Assembly: GCA_963693305.1 (NCBI GenBank)
Contig: OY855904.1
Coordinates: forward strand, 30,692,724-30,756,723
DNA: 64,000 bases
Source: Meandrina meandrites
Lineage: Eukaryota > Cnidaria > Anthozoa > Scleractinia > Meandrinidae
Direction of reading: 5' to 3'
A program made the position numbers and the translations under genes. The notes beneath the pieces are model-generated. The model saw only the letters and a list, made by a program, of their open reading frames with translations. It did not search any database and was not told where the DNA came from. Below are positions 47,767 to 58,849 of this stretch, piece by piece. Each line of letters starts with the position of its first letter. Positions within the stretch are counted from its first letter, which is position 1.

Positions 47767-48669
47767 ATGCCTTCAGACGAGACATCGTTACTGAAGCAAG
47801 AAATCAACTTAAACTGGCGACGGAGGTGCTGCAACCATTTTTCCTTGGGGTGCTTTCTTTGGATTGTTTATGCACTGCTCTTGGTGACTGAAGTAGCTGT
47901 TTCTATATATTTCTTCTTCCTGCCCATTTTGCTCGATTTCAAAGGCACGGACGCATCAGACGAGAAAATAACCAGTAATGGGACAACCTCTTCTCCAGGG
48001 CCTCTCGTCTTTTCGCCTACTGTTCTTAAAAAGCAAGACCCTGGGTACGAGACTGCCGACAATGCAGCCTCTACGAAAAGGTTACATATTACAGCATGTT
48101 TCGTTTATGGTATAAATATACTAAACTGTTGGATTTTTCTGGGAACCGTCATCAAATCACCACGTTTTGTGGGCTGCTTCACAACTCTCAGAAATTTGAT
48201 TCGTTTACCAAAGTTTTGGACGGTGCTATTTCTTGCTATGCTCTATGTTGCAGGTGCTGTAATCTTAGCCATTCACATCCCTTGGAATGAACGAGGAATG
48301 CATTTTGGATATATAATCATTGATGTAATGAATGTTTTTACAATGGTAGCAATGGTCGCAACTCTAAATCATGTTCAAATTCGAAATCACTCGCGTTACA
48401 AGAGAATACTATTAAAAGGGGCCCTAGTCGTCTTTTTTTGTTATTCGTTCGGTGTTTTGATCTTGGTAATATTTCATGTATTTTTTTCAAATTATGTTAA
48501 AAACAGAGATAAAGTGGACTCATATATAACTCCTCTAACAAAGTTTTTGCTACTGCCGTTTAATATAAAAATATCTAACCTCATATGGACTAAGATATTT
48601 CATGATGATAAGTGTATCATTGGTAAACACAATGTCAACAGTCTTACCAGACAGATGGCTCTGATGTAA
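47767..48669 (+). CDS. Multi-pass membrane protein of unknown function (tandem family, intact copy)
   Basis: 300 aa in one coding exon, starting MPSDETSLLKQE. About five hydrophobic segments lie near residues 27-56, 107-128, 150-172, 178-202 and 217-242. A likely extracellular loop after the first contains NGT (glycosylation-type). Conserved with copy 3 are SPRFVGCFTTLRNLIRLP, NHVQIRNHSRYKR, TPLTKFLLLPFNIKI and LIWTKIFHDDKCIIGKH. No known transporter, receptor or tetraspanin signature is recognised. An acceptor (CAGTCACAG) 58 bp before the ATG and conserved leader exons support transcription. The family appears lineage-specific; localisation to a membrane is the only firm inference. Confidence 0.85.
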   Translation: MPSDETSLLKQEINLNWRRRCCNHFSLGCFLWIVYALLLVTEVAVSIYFFFLPILLDFKGTDASDEKITSNGTTSSPGPLVFSPTVLKKQDPGYETADNAASTKRLHITACFVYGINILNCWIFLGTVIKSPRFVGCFTTLRNLIRLPKFWTVLFLAMLYVAGAVILAIHIPWNERGMHFGYIIIDVMNVFTMVAMVATLNHVQIRNHSRYKRILLKGALVVFFCYSFGVLILVIFHVFFSNYVKNRDKVDSYITPLTKFLLLPFNIKISNLIWTKIFHDDKCIIGKHNVNSLTRQMALM

Positions 48670-48937
48670 GCAGTCCGAATTGCACATCATGTTATCTTAG
48701 CTCTCGGTCGTACAAATGGGGAGAGGTTCTTGGATGCTACCCGCTCGATTTTCAAACGATTTTGAAGAAGACAGTTAATTTATGATGCTAAAACTTTCAG
48801 TAGCTGTGCATTTGTTGAAGTTTTGATTTGTCAACTGTTGACATTTTCCTGACAACCGCATAAATCCCATGCTGTCTTGGCCAAATATCTACTGTTTTGA
48901 GAAAATTTTCTTATATTTCCTGTTAAACCAGTTAATA

Positions 48938-49107
48938 CAGTCAACCCTCTCTGAGACGGACACCGTCGGGACCGGCTCCAACTGTCCGTCTTAAAGAGGT
49001 GTACGTCTAATAGGGAGAAGTTACAGTAAAATGACTGAAAACGGCAGGGACAGGACCAACACCAGGTGTCCGTCTTATAGAGGTGTCCGTTAAGAGAGAG
49101 TTGACTG
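48938..49107. mobile_element. 170-bp TA-flanked MITE (pogo/Tigger-like ends)
   Basis: TA on both sides (48936-48937, 49108-49109) and ends CAGTCAACCCTCTCT / AGAGAGAGTTGACTG. Ends like CAGTcgAACCTCTCT with a TA target are typical of Tc1/mariner-superfamily pogo elements. It contains two GGTGTCCGTCTTA-type units. It lies in the 3' region of the intact array gene. Confidence 0.8.
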
Positions 49108-49662
49108 TATTTCGTTTATTCTTATATCGCATTAGCATTTTAGCTGTTTTCGTTATTTTCTGACTTTCTTAAAAGAGAGTGAAATCCAAGATGGCGGATC
49201 TAATATGACGTTTTGTTTTATCGTGCAGAGCAAGCTCAGGGCTTTCTACTCAATGTAAATTAATTTTTCTGTACCTTACAATTAGAACAGAATCTTCATG
49301 GGGGCTAGAAGATGTTTTTCAATCCCAACTCCCCACTCCACCCTATACCACGGTAAAGGTATGAATGTCCTTGTAAATCGGGGGGATACTCAGTTTAACC
49401 TTAAATTTGAATCACGTTAAACTATAACAGTATCTTAATAGTAAATTTCCTCCGCAAACGTACTGTGTAAAATCACTAGCTTGTTTTATTTAGATGAATT
49501 GGGACTAATTTAATTGGTAGGTTGCTCAGCTTAAGATTTATACTAGACCAGATAGGTGAGTTAATTAACTAGTGTTATATAAAAAAAACTCGAGACTCGA
49601 GTGGCCCGAGTTTAGTTAGGTTATCATAATGATCATTTAAGAAACTGTAGAGAGTTACTGTG

Positions 49663-49877
49663 AAACTCAGAAAACCGTGAACACCAGAAATATTAATGGA
49701 ATGTTATTGTGTTGCAAGGAAAAAGCCAATCAGGCGAGAGAAAACTAAACCGCAAACAGCAACGGTTATTAGTTTGTGGTTTTGAGGTTTGCTTGCGTGT
49801 CCTGAACTTTATTTTGATTGGGCACTAGACAATCAATATTCCTGAAATATTTCAGGTGTCCACGGTTTTCTGAGTTT
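49663..49877. mobile_element. 215-bp MITE with 23-bp TIRs
   Basis: Ends AAACTCAGAAAACCGTGAAC and the complement of GTCCACGGTTTTCTGAGTTT (one mismatch in 23). Compared with the related 3' end at 43250-43415, this block is extra, supporting insertion. The target duplication is not clear. Confidence 0.75.
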
Positions 49878-49925
49878 GATAGTAATACAAAGAAATGTCG
49901 AAAGTTTTAAGCAAAATGAAATAAA

Positions 49926-50503
49926 TCTTGACTGCTGATAGATTTCTGTTCCTCTATAAAGTTTTTATTCTTAAATTCAAGTTTGCCCTGAAGTACCACT
50001 TACGGTATCTTACTACTAATATTAATTACGTTAAAAATATAAAATTAATAAACAAATGGAGAGGAAATCTAATAAGGACTTGTAGGCTCATGAATTGCCT
50101 AAGCTTTGGAGAACTTTGAACCCTGATTTACAAAAAAAAAAAAAAAAAAAAAAAAACAGAAAATTGCCCGATATTTGTTTTACAAAGTGATAGAAACTTC
50201 TACAGATCGGAGAAAAAGAATTTACGACAAGAATGGAAAAAGGAAACAAAAAGAACAGAAATTTACGCCGGTGCGATGTTTTCTAGTAATAGACTGCGAA
50301 CACTCGGGTTTTGTTGAGATCCCTCGCGCGACCTGAAAAATGCCGCTCGCTACTCAATCTCGATTCGCATAATTCACATTCGTGTTTCCGCGTCGAACGC
50401 GAGGAAAAAAAAGAGACTGCTCGCAGTCTATGCTAGCAATGGAGATTTTTTTTATTAGTTTTGGTTTGTGCGTAGAATTAAGGTCAGTTTGTGCATAGGG
50501 TGG
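49926..50503. other. Spacer downstream of array copy 2
   Basis: It contains an A run of about 25 at 50131-50156, possibly a retroposon tail. No gene is recognised. Confidence 0.4.
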
Positions 50504-51694
50504 GGCCCGTAGGGTGGGGGGGTTCGAGGGGTTCGAACGAACCCCCTAAAATTTTTGAAGTCGGCATTTTTTGGGAGGTTGAAAAGGTAAAAATTTTTTA
50601 CACAAAATGATCAAAAGACTGACCGGTCGATTACACGGACGACTACCTTCCTTGCCAGGATTATTGTAGGAAGCCGCAACATTTTGGCATTGTATTGAGA
50701 AGTTCTAATCTTTTGGAATGGTTCATTGATGTTCGCCTTGCTTGTCCTGGGGCCCGCGGCAATCAGAACTAGCATTAGGTGGCTGGATAAGCAAGCACGC
50801 GCATTTGTCAGAAACCAAATTTTCAAGACTGGCGAAACGCAAGTCCAGCAGTTTTACTTCATTGGATCTGTGGCTATTTCATCTACCTGGCACAAGAAGT
50901 TGAGGACCACCGCAGATTTTGCCAACAGATCTGTATCATCAATCATGCATCTGACAGTATCGTTGCGTTATAATTCATTATCAATTTTGAGGGGAAGACA
51001 CCCATTGATTAAACACGTGCACATTGGAACTGATTACAATGAAAAATAATGAAGAAAAAGTTATATATTCATAAAGTCCATAACTTACGTGATTGCAAAA
51101 TTTTTAGAAAGATTTATTTAAAACTCTACATTGAAAACGATGAGAGGAAAGAACATTGTTTTGTGGATTTCTGGACAAAGCTCTTAGTCTAAGACAGTGT
51201 GTGAGCATTGCAAAATAATCCTAATCAAAATTTCTAAAAGTTATAGAATTACCCCTGGGAACAAACAACAAACATGTTCAGTAGTTGTTTCTAAAATACA
51301 TAATTGTATAACAGGTCAGATAATTCATCATTCTTTCATTTTCTTGTCCACTCATCCACCCTGCATGTAATTTTAATATTTGTGTTTTGAAAACTGTCTA
51401 AATGCACACACCTATTTCTGAACTTTTCAGAATTCTTTTGGAATGAAAATTATTTTCCGAAGAGCTAATATTGAAGGAAATGAAAATATTGAAGGAAATG
51501 ATGTCAAAATGCAGGAAATGGCACTTGAGAGAGCCTAAATTTGCAAACTTTTCTGGGGGGGGGGGGGGGGGGGGAATGCCCCCAGAACCCCCTAAATACT
51601 CGCGCCTTCGGCGCTCGTGTTAGCGTCTCCGGTGCTAAAAAATACCTCCCAAAAAATAAAAGAACCCCCCTCAACAGAACCCACCCTACGGGCC
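50504..51694. mobile_element. About 1.2-kb element with GGCCCGTAGGGTGG ends
   Basis: GGCCCGTAGGGTGGG at 50504 and its complement ending at 51694 form short TIRs, followed inward by GAACCCCC-rich stretches on both sides and a run of 20 G at about 51555-51574. No target duplication or transposase is seen. Confidence 0.55.
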
Positions 51695-52225
51695 TGTTTC
51701 CAGGCGTGGAAGGAAAAGGAGTTTCACGTAATGTTTAATAAATGACAATTGAAAGTAAGGTACCGCGGACGAAAATACTGCTGGTGTACGTAGGAGCTGG
51801 CGACAGCTCTAATCAGCCAAAAATAAAAATACAAAGACAATAAACTGCAAGGCTGACAGTAGTAAAGGGCGGCGGTTTGGGTAGTAGCCAATCAGAAGCC
51901 AGGATTTTTGGAATGAACCAATCAGAAAGTCGGATTTGGGTCACCTGACCTTGAGCATATGCAATGAGATACCGGAAATGTGTCACAATAGGAAAAACAA
52001 TAGTAATTGAGCAGGCTAGACCGCGAACTACTTTTGACGTCATGAGTTCCTACTACCTTTGTCACGCATTACAAAAACAGTCACACAAATAAATTTTCAA
52101 CAACTCTATAATCTCAAAAAAATCCTAATTGTACAAGTTGACACGTATGTTGTACACTATTTACAAGCAAGGTGTGTGTGTGCATTGAGGGAATGTGCGT
52201 ATGCACAGAAGTGGGAGGGACTTAT

Positions 52226-52597
52226 TTACAGTTCGCACAAGAGTTCGACGTTCATGTCGTCCTGTTCGTCCCAGGCCACATTCAACTCTCGTAACATTTC
52301 ATCCTCTTCCTCATCGTAGCGTAGGTATCCGTAAGGATACGAAAAGTAATTATTCGGGTCCACAACTCGTTTGTCAAAGACCAACTTGTAGCGCTTGATT
52401 TCGGTTACTGTTTCTAATTGTTTGGTGTTGACATCACGTGTGATCTTGTGCGGGTTGAAGACTGGAATCTCTCGTGGTTCTTTTAGTGGGTCAGAAACTT
52501 CACCGATGACGTTTTCTTTGAGGAGTTCAAAGTTAAGTTGTTCTCGTCCTCGCGTATTTAGGGAGAAACCGCGGACCTTGGGGATTACAAGTCGCAC
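52226..52597 (-). pseudogene. C-terminal fragment of protein-primed DNA polymerase B (Polinton/adintovirus type)
   Basis: 123 codons. It contains KVRGFSLNTRG, NPHKITRD, YKLVFDKRVV and YFSYPYGY, then a short acidic tail. The order KV(R/K)GFTLN, NPxxIxRD, Y..V(Y/F)DKRVV, PYGY is the conserved end of DNA polymerase B proteins from Polinton/Maverick elements and related adintoviruses. The polymerase active-site part is absent. It is a remnant only; no capsid, ATPase or integrase gene is seen nearby. Confidence 0.65.
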
Positions 52598-52656
52598 AGG
52601 ATTTCCAAAATCTCTTCATCTTCAGGATCCAAACGATAGTAACCGTAGGGGTAGGT
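52585..52656 (-). pseudogene. Second, truncated copy of the polymerase B tail
   Basis: Reading upstream on the minus strand there is a second YPYGYYRLDPEDEE tail ending ILCDL and a stop (52585-52587). It overlaps the start of the longer fragment in another frame. Two similar ends back to back indicate tandem duplication or recombination between two copies. Confidence 0.55.
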
Positions 52657-52817
52657 TCAATTATCCATGACATTTATTTATCAATGCGTATGAAACTCAT
52701 TAACATTTTTCTTGAGTAAAGCGCACATTACCAACTAGAAACAATTATTAAACCAAAGCAAAACGCAAGCAACACAGCGAGCCAGCCATGCGACGCAACC
52801 TATTGACAGAATAACAA

Positions 52818-53192
52818 TTACGTTGACAGTTTAATAGAATGATCGCTGGGAACTGGGTTTGTGTTCCCTTGCACTTTCTCGGACTCTTGGTCCCAGGTCC
52901 CATCTGCTGATAACCCACAGAGTGTGGTGACATTCTGTCCTGTTTCTGCTTCTTTCTTTTTAATGCAAAGTCTTTGATTAATCCGTTCCTTGTTCATTGC
53001 GTAATAGCGTCTCCAATATGCATTGATCCGTTCCCTGTTGTTTTTATAATATTTTCGTCGGTAACTGTTGACGCGCTCCTTGTTCTTTTGACGATATGCT
53101 CTCTGGGTCCTTTTGATTTGTTCGTGCTTTGCTTTAAGACGGGCTTTGATGATTTCGGCATTTACAATTTTTAACATAGAAAACATAAACAT
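52818..53192 (-). CDS. Small basic repeat ORF of unknown function
   Basis: 124 codons. The middle consists of about four degenerate 15-residue units of the type YYKNNRERINAYWRR / KNKERVNSYRRK, highly basic and probably helical. The C-terminal part (TLCGLSADGTWDQES) is unlike it. Such KNKERIN repeats occur in mobile and viral contexts, and the ORF lies 5' of the polymerase B remnant on the same strand, so it may belong to the same element. No function is assigned and the start is uncertain. Confidence 0.4.
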   Translation of the reverse strand: MFMFSMLKIVNAEIIKARLKAKHEQIKRTQRAYRQKNKERVNSYRRKYYKNNRERINAYWRRYYAMNKERINQRLCIKKKEAETGQNVTTLCGLSADGTWDQESEKVQGNTNPVPSDHSIKLST

Positions 53193-53245
53193 CTGTTTTC
53201 TGTGGGCTTTTGGTAGGCTATCTTCAAACCTGTTATTTACCTGTT

Positions 53246-53430
53246 CGAGCCTCGGCCGGGGTCACTGTGTATTCGTACTGGGCAAGACAGTATATTTTCA
53301 TAGTGCCTCCCTCCACCCTGGTGTATTAAATTTTTCCGGCGATATAATTATACGGGGGAAGTGGGGGGGGGGGGGGGGGGGGGCGGGACCCTGCGTTGGA
53401 CTAGCATCCTATCCAAGTGGTGAGTAGAAA
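53246..53430 (+). mobile_element. 5'-truncated tRNA-derived SINE
   Basis: GTTCGAGCC, CGGCCGGGGTCACTGTGT, GTGCCTCCCTCCACC and GGACTAGCATCC follow in the same order as on the minus strand of 18282-18498. It lacks the A box. A run of about 15 G (53367-53382) interrupts it. Confidence 0.65.
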
Positions 53431-54795
53431 TACTCGCAGTGGGGCGGGTGTGGGCCTTTTGGGTCGACACAGACTTTACCTATTAAGTTTTTACTGCTGA
53501 CAAATAGCAACGTAAAAGAAAATCATTTTACCTATAAGTGGTCTGCGTCGATCAAAGTTATTTTAATGACTGGCTATTGTCAGCATCTAAACAGTCGAAA
53601 ACAGTCGCGGATAGAACGAGGTCGCGCCAATCAGGTTCTTTGGTGCCGAAGGGCTCTGGAGACCAAAATGAACCTGAAAATTCATGACGTATACGTTTAC
53701 GATCTATTTGTGGGCCCGCGGGGAAGTCCCAGGTTTTATCAAATTTCGATTCGTTTTACAAAGCGAGGGGATTGAAAACATCGGGGTGAATATTCATTTC
53801 TTATGCTTATATGAGGAATTTTGGGAATTTTAATTCCCTTTCTATAGCCACTAGTACATAACGTTACGCAGTGTAATGAGAAAATGAATTACATTTGAAC
53901 TGTTTGCGTGTGTTGCGTGCCTTGATCCTGCAAATCTGTATATAGCATCGAGGAACTGAGACGAAAGAAATGAAATCTCTAAAGCAGTCCCGTGTATTCA
54001 TGCATTGTACCATGAATGCGTGTTGTACGCGTTCTTTGGTTGCACGATCTTGACACGAGAAGACGGCACAGAAATTGTAAATTAGTCTGATTCAATCATC
54101 AAGAATGCATTCAAAACAAAATGACCCTGACTATGACCTGTCTACAATCGACCACTTTCACTTGGTCTAACGTGATATTTCAGTGAGTGATGAAGATATT
54201 TACTCCGGGCTACTCCTCGGCCTTGTCGACGAAGGTGTGATCTTTAAACCAAAATGTATAATTATGATTTTCCGTCAAAAGGGGCATGAAAAAGACGATT
54301 GAGATAGGATGGGGAAATAGGATAAGGATTTGAAATATAAATAGGAATGAATAAGATATAAATAGTGAATAATTATAATTAACGAGTAGAAGAAGGTCGA
54401 GAAGAATGGAAAGGGTAAGGAAGGGTAAGAAGGGGAGGTGAAGAAGGAGGATAATGGGAAAGAGTTGGATAAGAGCGAGGTCAAGGGGTACGAGGAAGAA
54501 GAAGAGAAACAGGGACGAGAGATATAGTAAAGGAGGATGAGGCTAAGAATGTGTAGGATGAGAGTGTAGGAATGAGAATGGAGATGTTGGCTGTATCAAC
54601 ATCTAATTTCATTTGAAAGCCCTCCTTTACTCTTGTTATAAAAATTTTAAACAGAACGCTCGGAGAAAGATTAGCCCTAACTTTGGTTTTGTTATTTTTT
54701 ATTTTGCAGAAGAAGCCGCTGCTTTTGACGATAACGATCGATTCTGGTTCTATTTTGGTCGGACAACTTACAACAGCCTGTAAGTATTCAATTTG

Positions 54796-54855
54796 AAAGG
54801 CGTTTTTATTAGAATAACAGAGTTTTAACTCTGTTATTCTAATAAAAACGCCTTT
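54796..54855. repeat. Perfect 29-bp-arm palindrome
   Basis: Arms 54796-54824 and 54827-54855 are exact complements around TT, and similarity goes on a few bases outward. The copy 2 intron has only one arm (about 47055-47077), so this is an inverted duplication specific to copy 3. Confidence 0.85.
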
Positions 54856-56086
54856 AAAATTAATAAAACCAAATCAAGACAGTTTTGCGCAGTGTTTCAT
54901 CTCTAATGTTAAGACTCTTTAAACCTTTTACGTCGACAAAACGGCAAAACTTGCTTTAAAATAATGACAATAATAAATGAACGCGAAAATTGAAAGATCT
55001 TATTGAAACAGATAAAACTACAAACATTTTGGCTTTGGAAACGTCAAGACAAGTGATCAAAAATCTGACTCAATAAAATGTTCGATAAAAATCTTTTGAA
55101 AAGTCGGAGGGCGTTTATTGCGTCAAAATTTTTATAATAGTGCGTGGACTCTCTTTTTCTAATTGCACTGATTGTAATTTTCAGATCAACACAACATTTG
55201 AGTTTTAGTGTTTTCTTCCTGTTCTAGTTGTGTAAATTGTCGAATATGGACGTGATTTGAACTCTTTAATGGCATCAGTAAACATTTACAAAAAGCTTAT
55301 CCTTTTGAGCATCCGTTTCCAAAATATGATTAGAAACCTTTCTTAGCAGCAAATTGGTAGTTATTAAGAATCCCTTAGTTACGTAATCTTGGAATTTGCA
55401 GGAGCATAACTAATTACGTGACGTTTTTTCAGTTCCACAGGGTTTGCAGGCAAGAGTTTTGTTTTCGTTCGACGAACTAGTTTATGGCATACAACAACTG
55501 ATCTCCTCACCCAAACATCATGCCTGCGAATGCGGACGTTTTTTTTTTTTGGATTGTTTATGTTCTGCTGTTAATGAATGAAGTAGCTGCAGTGTCTATA
55601 CGTTTCTTCAATCGGATATTTTTAATGGGCACCGATGCATCAAACGAGAAAAATTACAGTGATGGAACAACCTCTTCTCCAGGGCCTCACTTCTTTTCGC
55701 CTACTGTTACTTCAGATCTAGACCGTGGAAACGAGACTGCCGATATTCAGGATACAGAATGTATATTTTATGGTACAAATTTATTTAACTGTTGAATTTT
55801 ACTGGGAATCGCTGTCCCATCACCACGTTTTGTGGGCTGCCTGACAACTCTCAGGAATCTGATTCGTTTACCAAGGTTTTGGACGCTGATATTTCTTCTT
55901 GTGCTCTACGTTGCTGTTTCTGTAATGTTGGTCAGTGCTAACCCTTTGAACCAAAGAGGAATGCTTATTGGATGTATAACCATTGATATACTGAATGCTT
56001 TTACAATGGTAGCAACGGTTGGAGCTCTAAATCATGTTGAAACTCAAAATCTGCTGCAAGGTCACTCGCGTTTCAAGAGACTACTA

Positions 56087-58248
56087 ATATATACATTTAG
56101 GCAGGCCTAAAAGCGGAGCTCCCATTTATCATTTTTTTGCTCGAGTAAATTACAGTGTTACCAAATAAGAAACCACACTATATTGAAATTGACGAGTGCA
56201 CTTTATTGGGTTCCTCACGTATGCACGCAGACGCAAGACAAATCTTAGTAAAACTTTTTACAACGTTTACTGTACACTAATTCGTGATACACCTCTAGGA
56301 CCTCTATGAGTTATTCAATGTAAAAAGAACCTTGACCTTGTTTTTATTACTACAAAACCATCAGAGCAAGAAAATCAACTCAAGGCAAAAACAGAAAACA
56401 AAGTGAACTCGCTGCTTAACACAGTAAACAAAATGAACTCACGCCATGCACGGCAAACTGAGAAAATCACGGCGGCAAAACAAACTCTGCAAATTGATGG
56501 TGCCGGTTATGTAAGTCATTTTAAAGCAGTTTTTGTGTAAGAATTGTGGCAGTTTGTGATTTGGAAAGTGGTGCACGCTAACTTAGAATAAGCTTACAAT
56601 GTTGTTTTGACTGTTTTGAACTGTCTTCTTTCCGTTGCGGTTTGGTTGCATGATTTACTAATTCTGTTTCATCGTACGCGTTGCTATTAAAATGCCTAAG
56701 AGAATTTTATGTAGAGAACTGAATGAATTTTCTTCATTTCTGGTAAGTAAATATGCGGTAGGTTAAGTCTGAACCCACTCAGCCTAGCACAGGTAACTCG
56801 CAACGAAACCGGCAAATTCAACACACTCACTAATAAGCATAGATAAGAGAAACAAAACAAATGCAAGCGAGCCAAAATCGTGATTTTGATCCGTGAAGCT
56901 AAATAATTTGTTTTCAAAATCTAATAATGAACACCACAGTTAACTCCACTAACTAAAACTGAAAATACTTAGTCTAAACAAAATATCTTCTAAACAAAAT
57001 TAATGTGTAAAATGTACAAACATGAACAGGCTTGATAAATATTTACGTGAAGATCTGAAAACCGACACAACTTCAAATTCATTCATTAATGAAGTATAAT
57101 TCTCTCAATATAAAATTAGGCTTATGCTTAGTGCATACATTTACGTTAGTTACCTCATTATTGAAGAAGGCTTATAAATTCTGCAGAGCAAAGCTTTCAA
57201 ACCAGTCCAATAATAATATCGGACACGAACACGGCAGCCTCGTTGCAAGCTTAGTCCAACACCAGCAACATATTCATTATATGAATTATCACCGAACAAC
57301 AATTTCTTTCTTTCCATCGCTGTAGCCTTTAACAGTCTTTTATCCTTCACTTCAGTGAACTTGATCGGCTCTGAATTCACTTTTGTTTGAGCTCAATTCA
57401 GTGATATTCAGCCTTGCTCAGCTGCAGGTCGAACCCTGGACATCGCGCTCTTTTTGATTTGTTATCCAGTATATCATGTTCAAATCGGCAATTATTTCGG
57501 ATCTTCCCGTTAAGAGGTTGTCCTAAACATTTGGCATAAGTTTCCATGATGTACATGAGTAAATAAAGGGAGAAATACTCACGAAAATTGATGTTCGCCA
57601 GCAGCTTTCTTCGTGTCTTTCATCCAGCTTTAAAGGTGAACAGCGTACCAAAGATTTACCGCCTTTTCGAACAATCGCTTCGTTTAAGTTGAAATGAAAT
57701 GTCCCGATCATTTATTTAACATGAGAAATAAAACTAAACTAAATATTTCTAAAATAGATTTAGCCAAGCCTAAAAGCAGAGCTTGTGGGTTATTTACCTT
57801 GCCCTTTATTTAAGTCTGAATTTACACGATGATAAAATTATCAGGCTAAGTGAGGCTAAGTAAAAACTGAGTACTTGAGCCCGCGATCAATTGGAAAACC
57901 ATAACCTGGTCAGCGGTCAACTTCCAAAAAAGACGTCACCTCGATTAGCTCTACGCCTGAGCCCGCGATATGGTCATGTGATACTGGTCAGCGGATACCT
58001 TGCTTTGACAGCTGTCAATTCACCATGACATGGAAGTTCAATATCAAAGATTTAGCAGTAACCAAGCGATAATTGTCCTGTGACTCCCCTCCCCCTCCCC
58101 CAGAGTCTGTACGGACGGACGGACGGACGGACGGACGGACGGACGGACGTACGGTCACGTGATTACCAAATTTTCTCGGCTTGGTGGTTTACCAAATTTT
58201 CTTACCCATGGTGCTCCGCTGGCGCGCTTCGCGCGCTGGAGCTCCGCT
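56087..58248. mobile_element. About 2.2-kb repeat insertion splitting the copy 3 coding exon
   Basis: Comparison with copy 2 (ACTATTAAAAGG) places the breaks after 56086 and near 58248, with TA or CTA duplicated. AGCGGAGCTCC near the left end and its complement at the right end are inverted. A CTAAAAGC(G/A)GAGCT motif recurs at about 57770. A palindromic GGCGCGCTTCGCGCGC and a (ACGG)n array (58106-58150) lie near the right end. It may be composite. Confidence 0.7.
58106..58150 (+). repeat. (ACGG)n microsatellite
   Basis: About ten tandem ACGG units, interrupted at the end by ACGTACGG. Confidence 0.9.
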
Positions 58249-58849
58249 ATTAAAGGGGGCCCTATTCGTCTTTTTTATTCATTTTTTCTGTTGTTTGATT
58301 ATGGTAATATTTTTTTCGGCTTTTGCAAACAAGAGGGAAAAAGTGGATTCATTTCTTACTCCTCTGACAAGGTTTTTGGTCCTGCCATTTGTTACAAAAA
58401 TAACTGAGCTCATTTGGACCAAGATATTCCATGATGATATGTGTATTATTGGTAATCACAATACCAACAGACAGATGACGCTGATTTAAGCAGTGTAATT
58501 TACATCATTGAGCACCTGTTCATTAATCCCTCGAGGAAATGTTTTGATTGGCCAACTGTATGTCAATGATTTTTGACGTTTCCATAACAACCACATAAAC
58601 ACATGCAGGTTTGGCCAAATATCTGCTGTTTTGATAAAATTCTTTAACATTTCCAGTTTTCTTCTTTCTAGAATATGACGACAATGATGAAAACATCATT
58701 TTTCTGAAAATATGAAATTTGAAACCCTTGAACACTGGTCGTTGAATAGTCCTTGGAAATTTTTCGTACAAACCCTGAAGCTACGTACTGAGGAAAGTGA
58801 CGTTGACGTGTTTGTTTGTTTGTTTGTTCGTTGGAACAAAACGCTAAAA

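Larger units (their letters stand above)
45470..49925 (+). other. Array copy 2 transcription unit (intact membrane-protein gene)
   Basis: Predicted non-coding exons end at 46020 (CATCGCG/GTGAGT); others are 46965-47032 (cag/..AGC AG/GTAAGT) and 47452-47494. The coding exon begins after the acceptor at 47708 and carries the ORF 47767-48669; AATAAA at 49919-49924 is a candidate poly(A) signal. Exon 1, exon 2 and the coding exon are matched in copy 3, which supports them. A further small conserved exon may start at 46418. The start of exon 1 is not known. A 170-bp and a 215-bp MITE lie in the 3' part. Confidence 0.6.
53490..58800 (+). pseudogene. Array copy 3: disrupted membrane-protein gene
   Basis: It matches copy 2 from the promoter (GGTCGCGCCAATCAGG, GTGCCGAAGGGCTC) through exon 1, exon 2 (54710-54779) and the coding exon. 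The exon 1 donor has become GTGAAT and the third exon's donor is lost. The coding exon (55520-58489) lacks part of the N-terminus, has TGG changed to TGA at 55793-55795, and is split by about 2.2 kb of repeat DNA after 56086. The last coding piece resumes at about 58247 and ends with TAA at 58487. It cannot encode the full protein. Confidence 0.8.

Noticed and set aside
47767..48669. Tetraspanin or GPCR
   Set aside because: There are about five hydrophobic segments and no CCG, DRY or NPxxY-type signature.
50726..51049. ORF inside the GGCCCGTAGGG element as transposase
   Set aside because: No catalytic motif or family resemblance is visible; it is probably chance.
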